Origin: Dysgonamonadaceae bacterium
GTDB taxonomy: Bacteria > Bacteroidota > Bacteroidia > Bacteroidales > Azobacteroidaceae
DNA: 13,269 nucleotides
Reading direction: 5' to 3'
NCBI GenBank assembly: GCA_031276105.1
Contig: JAISNS010000318.1
Coordinates: 1-13,269, forward strand
Shown: positions 6,954 to 13,269 of the stretch, one piece after another
Numbering within the stretch: the first letter of the stretch is position 1
How the letters are laid out: every line of letters starts with the position of its first letter
The notes under the pieces: model-generated
Seen by the model: the letters and a program-made list of their open reading frames with translations, nothing else
What the model was told of the DNA's origin: nothing
The model's database searches: none
Made by a program: the position numbers and the translations under genes

Positions 6954-7748
6954 TTAATAAATCCTATTCTGTTCAATATCCTTATAATAGTTATAAGTGC
7001 CTACTTTTATTTCAGACGTAGCCGACTCGTCGCAAACGATAATTCCCTTTGAGTGGAGTTGCAAAGCTGTAACTGGCCACATCTGGCTTATAGAGCCTTC
7101 TATTGCCTGAGCTAAAGCTCTGGATTTGTTCTGTCCACTGACTAAAATCAAGACTTCTTCTGCATCCATCACAGTACCTACACCAACGGTTAATGCGGCT
7201 TTGGGAACTTGGTCAATGTCATTTTCAAAAAAACGGGAGTTGGCAATAATTGTTTCTTTGGTTAGCGTTTTAATACGTGTTCTGGATGATAAGGATGAAC
7301 CGGGTTCATTAAACGCAATATGACCGTCAGAGCCGATACCACCAATGAATAAATCAATACCCCCGCTTGCATCTATTTTGGCCTCATAATTAATACACTC
7401 ATCCATCAGATTGGGAACATTTCCGTTCAGTATATTCACATTTTCAGGATCAATATCAATGTGTTGAAAAAAATTATTCCTCATAAAGGAATGGTAACTT
7501 TCGGGATGAACTTCTGCTAACCCAATGTATTCGTCCATATTGAAAGTAACAACATGTTTGAACGAAATATTACCCTCGTTGTAATGTTGAATCAATGCCC
7601 GGTACATTCCAAGTGGAGTTGAACCGGTAGGTAATCCCAATACAAACGGTTTTTCTTTTGTCGGTTGTTTTGATTTGATTTTTTTCACAACATAATCCGC
7701 CGCCCATTGCGACAGGGATTTATAATCCGGCTGAATAATTACTCTCAT
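6954..7748 (-). CDS. nagB: Glucosamine-6-phosphate deaminase
   Basis: The 264 residues are almost the same length as E. coli NagB and keep the same numbering through the active site. Present are the phosphate-binding [11 protein letters not shown], Asp72 in FNMDEY, and Asp141, His143 and Glu148 in [16 protein letters not shown]. The E. coli allosteric N-acetylglucosamine-6-phosphate site residues Ser151, Arg158, Lys160 and Tyr254 have counterparts at the same positions, so allosteric activation is plausible. The enzyme converts glucosamine-6-phosphate to fructose-6-phosphate and ammonia in the cytoplasm, linking amino-sugar catabolism to glycolysis. It starts 15 bases after the decayed NagB-PIG-L fusion remnant, with HU and NUMOD1-like genes downstream. 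No convincing promoter lies directly in front, so transcription may enter through the remnant. The gene appears intact. Confidence 0.97.
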   Translation of the reverse strand: MRVIIQPDYKSLSQWAADYVVKKIKSKQPTKEKPFVLGLPTGSTPLGMYRALIQHYNEGNISFKHVVTFNMDEYIGLAEVHPESYHSFMRNNFFQHIDIDPENVNILNGNVPNLMDECINYEAKIDASGGIDLFIGGIGSDGHIAFNEPGSSLSSRTRIKTLTKETIIANSRFFENDIDQVPKAALTVGVGTVMDAEEVLILVSGQNKSRALAQAIEGSISQMWPVTALQLHSKGIIVCDESATSEIKVGTYNYYKDIEQNRIY

Positions 7749-7763
7749 ATTTTTTATATCAAT

Positions 7764-8246
7764 TTACAGCGGTTTATATTCGACAAATGCTTCAATAGCT
7801 TCATAACATGCCAAGCCCAGACGATGATATAATCCGGCTGTTGCCCGGTTGCGGTCTTCGGAACGTTGCCAAAACAAACGTTCATCGTTACCTAAAAATG
7901 GTGCGCTTTCCATTTGAGATTGATGTTTGAGTATTGCGTTTCGTTTTGCCCGCAATTCTTCGGGAGAGATAGGCACTGCCATTTCAACATGGTCTATTTC
8001 CCATTCTGCCCATGCGCCTCGATACATCCAGAAGCGGCAATGTTGTAACCATTCCGTTTTTGCCTCCTTCAATTCGTCAATTGCAGCTAAAATTGCGTCC
8101 AAACAAACTTTGTGTGTGCCGTGAGGATCGGTCAGGTCGGTTGCTTCTTGCCTGCGGATACGTCCTTTAAGAGTAAAATTAATAGGGTTTGAGAATTTAT
8201 ACTTGATCCGGCAACGATGCGCCAAACAAATCCGCCGTCCCTGCAT
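7764..8246 (-). pseudogene. Remnant of a Bacteroidales long NagB-like/PIG-L fusion gene (3' end)
   Basis: From about residue 40 of this 160-codon frame to its end, the protein matches from memory the C-terminal part of the roughly 660-residue Bacteroidales fusion of a NagB-like domain with a PIG-L (LmbE) deacetylase domain. Matching segments are DPHGTHKVCLDAI, WMYRGAWAEWEIDH, MAVPISPEELRAKRN, ILKHQSQMESAPFL, ERLFWQRSEDRNR and YEAIEAFVEY. The NagB-like domain and the PIG-L PHPDDD metal-site segment are missing. An upstream piece (FTLKGRIRRQEA) resembles a sequence normally some 60 residues further from DPHGTH, so an internal in-frame deletion also seems to have occurred. The first 25 or so residues are unrecognised and may be read-through of unrelated DNA; any start codon would be fortuitous. 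The intact short nagB follows after 15 bases. The identity rests on recalled family sequence, not a search. Confidence 0.75.
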
Positions 8247-8301
8247 GTGATAGCTACCCGTATGGCAGGAAGAAATCCCTCAAAATTTGTAACATTGAAT
8301 A

Positions 8302-8331
8302 TTGCTGTTTCAATAATTTTCCCTATCTTTG
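8302..8331 (+). promoter_or_regulatory. Candidate Bacteroidales promoter of a short transcription unit
   Basis: TATCTTTG (8324-8331) matches the -7 consensus TAnnTTTG exactly. ATTG at 8301-8304 is one base from the -33 TTTG, with a 19-base spacer. Initiation would fall near 8338, about 20 bases before the ATG at 8359. Confidence 0.55.
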
Positions 8332-8358
8332 CGCCATTCAACTTTTATTGAACGCCGA

Positions 8359-8490
8359 ATGAATAGTTCTCCCGACATACACCTTCTTGCTGCTCCCACT
8401 CTTTTGGAAGTCGTTAAAACCTTGATTCCCCGAATGTTAAAAACCCGCGGGGGGGGGGGTAAAATCCTTATTTTCAGCAAATTACAATAA
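8359..8490 (+). CDS. 43-residue short ORF interrupted by a G11 tract
   Basis: ATG 8359 to TAA 8488-8490 encodes a peptide starting MNSSPDIHLLAAPTLLEVVK and ending GGGGKILIFSKLQ. I recognise no family. Support for a real gene is positional: an exact -7 promoter element about 30 bases upstream and a strong intrinsic terminator 20 bases downstream, with no other gene in the unit. The four glycines are encoded by an 11-base G run (8449-8459). Twelve Gs would stop translation at once. Ten Gs would extend the frame to 8584 through the terminator. It could instead be a decayed gene start, or the unit could make a non-coding RNA of about 200 nucleotides. Confidence 0.4.
   Translation: MNSSPDIHLLAAPTLLEVVKTLIPRMLKTRGGGGKILIFSKLQ
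8449..8459 (+). repeat. Homopolymeric G11 tract
   Basis: Eleven consecutive G residues follow CCCGC. Tracts of this length are prone to slippage during replication and to sequencing error. The tract lies inside the 43-codon ORF and about 147 bases before the start of the secreted repeat protein gene. Confidence 0.9.
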
Positions 8491-8510
8491 AGTAATAACG
8501 TATTGTCTTA

Positions 8511-8547
8511 CCGCAAACGGGGCTTCGTGCCTGTTTGCGGCTTTTTT
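8511..8547 (+). terminator. Strong intrinsic terminator
   Basis: CCGCAAAC (8511-8518) pairs with GTTTGCGG (8533-8540), and a G-T and two G-C pairs extend the stem around a TTCG-containing loop. T6 (8542-8547) follows on the plus strand. It ends the short unit at 8338-8547 and insulates the downstream T9SS gene. Confidence 0.88.
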
Positions 8548-8578
8548 GCGTGCGATTCTTTTTTACAAACTATTTTTA
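8545..8578 (+). promoter_or_regulatory. Weak candidate promoter for the T9SS repeat-protein gene
   Basis: TTTG (8545-8548) lies 22 bases before TATTTTTA (8571-8578), one mismatch from TAnnTTTG. Spacing is slightly long and the -33 overlaps the terminator T-tract. It is the best match between that terminator and the ATG at 8606. Confidence 0.25.
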
Positions 8579-8605
8579 TATTAACAAATTAAATTTTAAA
8601 ATCAA

Positions 8606-9904
8606 ATGAAAAAGCAATTATCTTATTTTTTAGTTTTAGTACTCGCTATTGGGGTTTTGGGCGCAAATGTGACGGCGGCGCAAAACGTTGATGTATATGT
8701 GGCTGGTTACGAAAACAATGGAAACACAGATGTAGCCAAAGTCTGGAAAAATGGCGCAGCGACTAACCTTACAGATGGAACATATAATTCCGAAGCGAGT
8801 TCTGTGTATGTTTCGGGCAACGATGTCTATGTGGCAGGATATGAAGGAGGACGTATTCTTAATGCTGCCGGCGCCAGAATGTGGAAAAACGCTGAGCCAA
8901 CCACTCTTCCCGGCATTGGAGGGAAACTGACTCAGGCTACGTCTGTTTTTGTATCCGGCGAAGATGTGTATGTGGCAGGGCATTGCGAAGATAACAGTTC
9001 CTTTGCCAAACTGTATGCAAAGGTTTGGAAAAACGGCGAACTAACCGACTTTGCAGGCGGTTATCTTCGTGGCTCGCCAAGCGATGAAGCCATTTTTATT
9101 GCAGATGGAGATGTATACGTAGCAACAAGTTATTATGATGAACATCGGCAAGCAACCCTTTGGAAAAACGGAGAGGTAACAAATCTGACCAACGGAACAA
9201 GTTCGAGTTCCGCATTATCTGTATTTGTATCCGGCAACGATGTTTATGTTGCAGGATATGAATATAACAGCAACGGTACTAAATCAACAGCCAAAATTTG
9301 GAAAAACGGCGTAGTAACAAAACTGACTGAGGAAGTCGCATTTGGCTATGCCTATTCCGTATTTGTATCGGGTAACGATGTCTATGTGGCAGGTGAAGAA
9401 TCAGGTGTAGCAAAAGTGTGGAAAAATGGTGTAGGAACAAATTTAACCAACGGAACAACAAGAAGTTCTGCCAAGTCTGTTTTTGTGCTAAACAACGATG
9501 TCTATGTAGCAGGATACACATACAATGTAGCAAGCGGCGGTTCTTATCGTGATTTTGTCGCCACACTTTGGAAAAATGGCGTAGCAACCACTCTGACAAA
9601 CGGAACAAATTCGAGTCGCGCATCATCTGTATTTGTAATTAATGGCAATGGCAATGGCATTGCCGATATTCAAGCGAACAACATATCCGTTTACTCCAAT
9701 CCTGCCGGCGACCAAATTATCATCTCCGGCTTGCAGGGCAACGAAACGCTACGTTTCTACAATATCGCCGGTAATCGGCTCTTTACGAACAAGGCGACCG
9801 ACAAAACATCAACTGTTTCCTTCGCCCACCTGCCCGCGGGCGTCTATTTTGTAAGCATACAAACAAACGAAAGAATATCAACACACAAGTTCATTCTTAA
9901 ATAA
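8606..9904 (+). CDS. Secreted seven-repeat beta-propeller-like protein with T9SS sorting domain
   Basis: The 432-residue protein has a clear signal peptide (1-25, hydrophobic core YFLVLVLAIGVLG, cleavage near TAA before QN). Seven repeats of about 40-50 residues span 29-345, each with DVYVAG near its start (29, 73, 120, 169, 212, 258, 298) and WKNG about 15-25 residues later (47, 93, 141, 186, 232, 272, 322), usually followed by TNLTNGT and SVFVSGN. The count of seven and the beta-rich pattern suggest a seven-bladed propeller, though no named family is recognised. Residues about 358-432 form a T9SS type A sorting domain (ISVYSNPAGD, then FYNIAGNRLF and LPAGVYFVSIQT). It is therefore probably exported to the cell surface; binding partner unknown. 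The repeats are also similar at DNA level, allowing recombination between blades. The DUF4469-type gene follows after 24 bases. Confidence 0.9.
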   Translation: MKKQLSYFLVLVLAIGVLGANVTAAQNVDVYVAGYENNGNTDVAKVWKNGAATNLTDGTYNSEASSVYVSGNDVYVAGYEGGRILNAAGARMWKNAEPTTLPGIGGKLTQATSVFVSGEDVYVAGHCEDNSSFAKLYAKVWKNGELTDFAGGYLRGSPSDEAIFIADGDVYVATSYYDEHRQATLWKNGEVTNLTNGTSSSSALSVFVSGNDVYVAGYEYNSNGTKSTAKIWKNGVVTKLTEEVAFGYAYSVFVSGNDVYVAGEESGVAKVWKNGVGTNLTNGTTRSSAKSVFVLNNDVYVAGYTYNVASGGSYRDFVATLWKNGVATTLTNGTNSSRASSVFVINGNGNGIADIQANNISVYSNPAGDQIIISGLQGNETLRFYNIAGNRLFTNKATDKTSTVSFAHLPAGVYFVSIQTNERISTHKFILK

Positions 9905-9928
9905 ATTCATCATTAAAAAAAAGTTATC

Positions 9929-10639
9929 ATGATTGATTACGTATTAGAAAACAATCGTCTCACGAAAGACGACCCGAACGACCGCTATGCGCGCGTCGTT
10001 AACGTCCACTCCTTTACGGAACAGGATTTGGCCGAAGCTATTGCCAAACGCAACCTCGGCATCAGTAAACCCGAAGCGCTCGCCATGCTCGAAGCGGCAG
10101 CCGAAATCCAGTTGGAATGGCTCGCCGCCGGCAATGCCGTCAACCTGAAACTGGCGCATTATCACTACGGTATCCCCGGCTCTTTTAAGGAAGGCGAACA
10201 TCCCACCGAAGCCGTTATCAAGATTACGCCCTCCAAGGAACTGGCTGCAGCCGCCAAACAAAACACTTTGCGGCATGTAGAACCCATCGTACAACTGCGC
10301 GTTGACCATGTTGACGACGTGAAGAGCGGAACAACCAATCAGTTTATTACCAAAGGCGGAAACGTGAAAATCTTCGGACACAATGTGAAAATAGCCGGCC
10401 CGAAACCGGGCGTAGGCATCGAATTTATCAGCCTCGAAGACCCGGAAGCTATCTATCCCGTTCCGGCGGTTGACATCGTTGTCAACAATCCCTCCGAACT
10501 GCTGATTGTTGCCCCTCAAATGGTTACCGACGAACCGGTGCAGCTGAAAATCACGACGCAATATGCCGGAACCGGTAACAAACCGTTGAAAGACCCTCGT
10601 TCGGTAATATTCGACAAGATATTCACTGTTAAAGCCTGA
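9929..10639 (+). CDS. HU-like DNA-binding protein with C-terminal DUF4469-type domain
   Basis: This 236-residue protein matches the Bacteroidota two-domain family with an HU-like N-terminal part and an Ig-like DUF4469 C-terminal part. The N-terminal half (about 1-128) contains a helical segment (FTEQDLAEAIAKRNLGISKP and EALAMLEAAAEIQLEWLAAG) and the conserved VNLKLAHYHYGIPGSF. The C-terminal half (about 130-236) is beta-rich, with FITKGGNVKIFGHNVKIAG, VDIVVNNPSELLIVAP and a final DPRSVIFDKIFTVKA. There is no signal peptide, so it is presumably cytoplasmic. The biological role is not established; DNA binding is inferred from the HU-like fold. It lies 24 bases after the T9SS repeat-protein gene and is probably transcribed with it. 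A tandem hairpin array and an intrinsic terminator follow. Confidence 0.85.
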   Translation: MIDYVLENNRLTKDDPNDRYARVVNVHSFTEQDLAEAIAKRNLGISKPEALAMLEAAAEIQLEWLAAGNAVNLKLAHYHYGIPGSFKEGEHPTEAVIKITPSKELAAAAKQNTLRHVEPIVQLRVDHVDDVKSGTTNQFITKGGNVKIFGHNVKIAGPKPGVGIEFISLEDPEAIYPVPAVDIVVNNPSELLIVAPQMVTDEPVQLKITTQYAGTGNKPLKDPRSVIFDKIFTVKA

Positions 10640-10652
10640 TTGTTCCGCTCGT

Positions 10653-10728
10653 CTTATTGCTCCCAATAAGGTCGTCTTATTGCTCCCAATAAGGTTGCCT
10701 TATTGCTCCCAATAAGGTTGCCTTATTG
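10653..10728 (+). repeat. Tandem array of 23-base hairpin units (3.3 copies)
   Basis: Units at 10653-10675, 10676-10698 and 10699-10721, plus a partial unit at 10722-10728, share CTTATTGCTCCCAATAAGGT followed by CGT or TGC. Each complete unit is a hairpin: CTTATTG pairs with CAATAAG around the loop CTCC. The array begins 14 bases after the DUF4469-type stop codon. It may be a transcript 3'-end structure or a protein-binding array. Confidence 0.9.
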
Positions 10729-10772
10729 TTTACTGAAAGGTTAACCGGAAGTTTCTTTCACGAAAGTCAATT

Positions 10773-10820
10773 TTACCGCAAAGAACGTAACGAATTATGT
10801 TCTTTGCGGTAATTATTTTA
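10773..10820 (+). terminator. Intrinsic terminator, possibly bidirectional
   Basis: TTACCGCAAAGAAC (10773-10786) and GTTCTTTGCGGTAA (10799-10812) form a perfect 14-bp stem with a 12-base loop, followed by TTATTTTA on the plus strand. It lies downstream of the T9SS/DUF4469-type unit and its hairpin array. I see nothing further between 10821 and 10955. Confidence 0.8.
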
Positions 10821-10955
10821 TATAGCATAACTTCATGGGAAATAGCCAATTGTCGGCGAATACCTTGCTGTTAAGCGGGAATTTAACCGGCGAAAATTGA
10901 ATTTGTAGGAATCCAGACTTTTTTCTACTGCGTAGCGGGTTGCCGCCGGTTTTTA

Positions 10956-11219
10956 TTATGAATACTTTTTAATTGTTTGAAAAATAAAAGGAGGCATTCC
11001 ACAGTTTCCGGACAACCTCCTTTCAGGGATATAATGGTCAAGAGTAAAGTTATTGCTATACCAGAATCTGTCCCATGTCAAGTCGCCAAGCGTTAGTCCA
11101 TACACTTTGACGCCTGAGGCTTGGTAAGAATTAATGAGATTATTTATGTCGGTACAACAAGCGGCAAATTGCTTTAAGTCGTTGGTACGCCGGGCAAGAT
11201 GGAAGTCAGCCATAGCCAA
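10956..11219 (-). pseudogene. Fragment of a Bacteroidota calcineurin-like phosphoesterase
   Basis: The first 60 or so residues, starting at TTG 11219, resemble the entry into the metallophosphoesterase domain of the large Bacteroidota calcineurin-like phosphoesterases. ADFHLARRTNDLKQF carries the first metal-site Asp-x-His, and YGLTLGDLTWDRFWYSNNF carries the Gly-Asp of the second. Homology ends near 11036; the remaining codons (RRLSGNCGMPPFIF onward) are read-through into the terminator hairpin. The frame stays open upstream as SRHVVLAMADF, so a little more of the gene may reach about 11230-11260, where the topB fragment begins on the other strand. The N-terminal domain, most of the catalytic domain and the C-terminal domain are absent, so it cannot be functional. 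The match is from memory of the family. Confidence 0.65.
10979..11023 (-). terminator. Minus-strand intrinsic terminator at the end of the phosphoesterase fragment
   Basis: AAAGGAGG (10987-10994) and CCTCCTTT (11016-11023) form an 8-bp stem. On the minus strand TATTTTT follows, while the plus strand has no T-run. It sits inside the 3' end of the fragment's open frame, after recognisable homology has ended. Confidence 0.6.
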
Positions 11220-12383
11220 TACTACATGACGGCTGTTATTGGAAGAAATCAGTTGAAAATCCGCCTGTTCCCTTATTTCAACAGGTTGATTCAGCCGCTT
11301 ATAAATTTGAAGAATGATGCACGTTTTGGCAGTTATGTCGCCTCAATGGACGTTCGCACACTGAACCCACGCAGTGTGGACGACAAAAAAGTTACCGACC
11401 ACCACGCATTACTCATCACCGGAAACGCGCCAAAAGATCTGTCTGCCGATGAACAGATTATCTACGAAATGATTGCAGGGCGCATGTTGGAAGCCTTTTC
11501 AAAGAAGTGTATCAAAGATGCCACGACAATCGTTTTTGTCTGCGACGACGCTGTTTTTGTGAGCAAAGGCGCGGTGATTAAACAAGCCGGCTGGCGAGCA
11601 GTTTTCGGCGAAACGGACGAAACGGACGATGATGAAACAGGCGCTTTGCCCGAAATATCGAAAGATGAAACACTTCCGATACTGCAATCCGAAATTTTGG
11701 AAAAACAAACTAAACCTAAACCATTACACACGGAAGCATCGCTTCTGGGGGCAATGGAAAGCGCAGGCAAAGAGGTCGAAAACGAAGCGGAACGCGAGGC
11801 AATGAAAGAATCCGGTATCGGAACGCCTGCAACACGTGCCGCAATTATCGAAACGCTGTTTGCTCGCGATTATATTCGTCGGGAAAAGAAGTCGCTCGTT
11901 CCGACGGAAAAGGGTTTATCTGTTTACGAAACAGTCAAAGACAAACGTATTGCAGACGTTGCGATGACCGGCTCGTGGGAAAACACTTTGTCGCAAATTG
12001 AACGCGGTGAAATGCAGCCGGAAACATTTGGCAAAGCAATCGAAATTTATACGCGGCAAATCACTGTGGAATTGCTGGAACAGAAAATCGCCGTCGCGGA
12101 TGAAAATACCTGTCTTTGTCCGAAATGCAAAACCTCGCAAGTGCGATTTTACTCCAAAGTCGCAAAATGTACGGATATGAATTGCGGATTGGTGGTTTTT
12201 CGGAATAAAAGCGAAAAACAGTTGTCCGACAAACAGATTACGGACTTGCTGACCAAAGGCAAAACCGGAATTATAAAAGGCTTCAAAAGCCGAAATGGAA
12301 AATCGTTCGATGCTGCGTTGAAATTTGATGATGATTTTCAGGTCGTTTTTGATTTTCCCGAACGAAAAGAAAAAAAGCAGTAG
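11199..12383 (+). pseudogene. topB: 5'-truncated topB (type IA DNA topoisomerase III)
   Basis: The 394-codon frame carries the C-terminal half of a conjugative-element TopB. Recognisable segments are RSVDDKKVTDHHALLITGNA (about 59-78), IIYEMIAGRMLEAFS, the type IA motif GIGTPATRAAIIETL (206-220), LVPTEKGLSVYE, and a C-terminal zinc-ribbon-like domain (CPKC 307-310, CTDMNCG 324-330) followed by LLTKGKTGIIKGFKSRNGKS. Missing are the TOPRIM domain and the catalytic-tyrosine segment (usually YPRTDS), so no strand cleavage is possible. Homology seems to begin near residue 20-30; the first residues overlap the antisense phosphoesterase fragment and the ATG at 11199 is probably accidental. In Bacteroidales this gene belongs to conjugative transposons, where it helps process DNA, so it is probably a relic of such an element. 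The body shows no further frameshift. Confidence 0.85.
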
Positions 12384-12396
12384 CATATTATTATTT

Positions 12397-12417
12397 GTAT
12401 TTCAAATACTTGAAATA
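12397..12417. promoter_or_regulatory. Overlapping palindromes, candidate operator upstream of the AlbA_2 gene
   Basis: GTATTT-C-AAATAC (12397-12409) overlaps TATTTCAA-ATAC-TTGAAATA (12398-12417), both perfect inverted repeats, just upstream of the -33 element at 12423. A third short repeat, TTTGT/ACAAA (12423-12427 and 12433-12437), overlaps the promoter itself. This arrangement would suit a dimeric repressor or activator, but the region is AT-rich and chance must be considered. Confidence 0.4.
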
Positions 12418-12422
12418 AATAT

Positions 12423-12453
12423 TTTGTGTATTACAAATAAAGAAATACTTTTG
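12423..12453 (+). promoter_or_regulatory. Consensus Bacteroidales promoter for the AlbA_2 gene
   Basis: TTTG (12423-12426), a 19-base spacer and TACTTTTG (12446-12453) match TTTG-N19-TAnnTTTG at every fixed position. Initiation near 12460 leaves a leader of about 20 bases before the ATG at 12481. It shows that the downstream gene has its own promoter rather than relying on the topB relic. Confidence 0.75.
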
Positions 12454-12480
12454 TAAAAAAATAACAGATATTGTATCAGT

Positions 12481-13269
12481 ATGACGATTCAAGAACTCAA
12501 AACACTCCGGGAATCGGAAGATAAAGTCGAATTTAAAGAAGCAAAACGCGATTTTAATTTCGCTGGAGGTCGTCATTCCGATCCCTCGGAAAGAAGAAAA
12601 TGCATACTTGGGTACGTTGTTGCCCTTGCTAATGAAGGAGGCGGTCTGCTCGTTTTTGGGATGAATAACGAATATCCGCACAAAGTTGTGGGAACAGTTT
12701 TTGCACAAAATAAGATTGGCGAATTGGAAGATGCAATATATAAACATTTGTCCATCAGGGTGAAAATTGTTGAACTGTTTGAGGATGATAGACGGGTATT
12801 GGTTTTTCATATCCCGTCTCGTCCTGTTGGTCAAATGCTAAGATTTGAAGGCGTGGCTTTGATGCGAATCGGTGATAGCCTGCGCTATATGTCGGACGAT
12901 GAAATGCGCAGAATTTTGGAAGAAAATGCGCCTGACTTTTCTGCCAAAATTTGTGAAGAATTGAAGTTTGAAGATTTAGACCCTGAAGCAATTGCCTCAA
13001 TGAAATCCGGTTATGCACAAAAACAGGAAAATCCGGCGTTTGAAACTTTGCCTGATTTACAGATTTTTTCCGATCTGGAATTGATTGAAAATGGAAAACT
13101 CAATTATGCCGCTTTGATTTTGCTCGGTACACGCAAAGCATTACGGGAATATTTGCCTAATGCAGAGATTATTATTGAATACCGTTTGGACCATTCGATG
13201 ATATCCTACACGGCGCGAAAGGAATTTCAGGAGTCGCTCTTTACGGTAATGGACAAAATTTGGGCATAC
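12481..13269 (+). CDS. AlbA_2 (Schlafen-like) DNA-binding domain protein, 3' end beyond the window
   Basis: The frame is open from ATG 12481 to the last base (263 codons) without a stop. Residues about 10-135 show the AlbA_2 pattern: ESEDKVEFKEAKRDF with the conserved EFK; ILGYVVALANEGGGLLVFGM with the ANxGGG turn (50-55); and later VLVFHIPSRPVGQ and a closing GVALMRIGDSLRYMSDDEM. AlbA_2 domains occur in bacterial transcription regulators, often with a C-terminal ATPase-like or winged-helix domain, and in Schlafen-type proteins. Residues from about 150 (KICEELKFEDLDPEAI) begin the region that normally continues into such a C-terminal domain, which is cut by the window end. A consensus promoter and palindromes precede it, fitting autoregulation. 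It follows a conjugative-element relic, so it may be cargo of that element; regulator and defence roles are both possible. Confidence 0.85.
   Translation, partial: MTIQELKTLRESEDKVEFKEAKRDFNFAGGRHSDPSERRKCILGYVVALANEGGGLLVFGMNNEYPHKVVGTVFAQNKIGELEDAIYKHLSIRVKIVELFEDDRRVLVFHIPSRPVGQMLRFEGVALMRIGDSLRYMSDDEMRRILEENAPDFSAKICEELKFEDLDPEAIASMKSGYAQKQENPAFETLPDLQIFSDLELIENGKLNYAALILLGTRKALREYLPNAEIIIEYRLDHSMISYTARKEFQESLFTVMDKIWAY

Noticed and set aside
8132..8341. 69-codon minus-strand frame upstream of the NagB-PIG-L relic, possibly the missing N-terminal part in another frame
   Set aside because: Its translation shows neither the PIG-L PHPDDD motif nor any NagB motif, so a simple frameshift does not restore the fusion.
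9944..10666. 240-codon minus-strand frame opposite the DUF4469-type gene
   Set aside because: It mirrors the real gene almost base for base; its translation has no recognisable domain, while the plus strand matches a known family.
10653..10728. Possible CRISPR array
   Set aside because: The 23-base units are directly adjacent and contain no unique spacers; each is a simple hairpin and no cas gene is visible.
11916..12834. Minus-strand frames across topB and the start of the AlbA_2 gene (11916-12386, 12391-12834)
   Set aside because: Both are antisense to frames with clear family motifs, and the second would run through a consensus plus-strand promoter.

Overview
The window looks like an accessory stretch of a Bacteroidota chromosome, most likely Bacteroidales. 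The evidence is two secreted proteins with type IX secretion (T9SS) C-terminal sorting domains, a GH92/GH2 glycan-degrading pair, an HU-like DUF4469-type protein known from this group, Bacteroidales-type promoters (TTTG, 19-21 bp, TAnnTTTG), and a topB fragment of the kind carried by Bacteroidales conjugative elements. No ribosomal or transfer RNA gene was seen.

Layout. (1) 1-3366, plus strand: the 3' end of a GH92 alpha-mannosidase, then a complete GH2 beta-mannosidase/exo-glucosaminidase-like enzyme. The GH2 signal peptide is written in a 13-copy heptanucleotide tandem repeat. (2) 3367-3500: a covarying hairpin and a perfect 34-bp inverted repeat separate the convergent units. (3) 3493-5713, minus strand: an acyl-CoA synthetase preceded by an XRE-cupin regulator. 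(4) 5714-6181: AT-rich intergenic DNA with one promoter and one hairpin. (5) 6182-8246, minus strand: a NUMOD1-like small protein, an HU-family protein, nagB, and the decayed 3' end of a NagB-PIG-L fusion gene. (6) 8302-8547, plus strand: a small self-contained transcription unit (promoter, 43-codon ORF with a G11 tract, strong terminator). (7) 8606-10639, plus strand: a seven-repeat secreted T9SS protein followed by an HU-like/DUF4469 protein. (8) 10640-11198: tandem hairpins, two terminators and a calcineurin-like phosphoesterase fragment. (9) 11199-12383: a 5'-truncated topB abutting that fragment. (10) 12384-13269: a consensus promoter with overlapping palindromes and the start of an AlbA_2 (Schlafen-like) gene that leaves the window.

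How the genes may work together. GH92 and GH2 could strip alpha-mannose and then beta-mannose or glucosamine residues from host glycans or mannans. NagB would feed released amino sugar into glycolysis, although it lies in a separate unit. The XRE-cupin gene probably regulates the adjacent acyl-CoA synthetase.

The most unusual content is repeat-driven. A portable heptamer array supplies a signal peptide and could act as a frame switch. A related period-7 sequence forms a long hairpin at the other end of the same gene. A G11 tract lies inside a short ORF with its own promoter and terminator. Three separate gene relics (NagB-PIG-L, phosphoesterase, topB) show that the right half has been rearranged.
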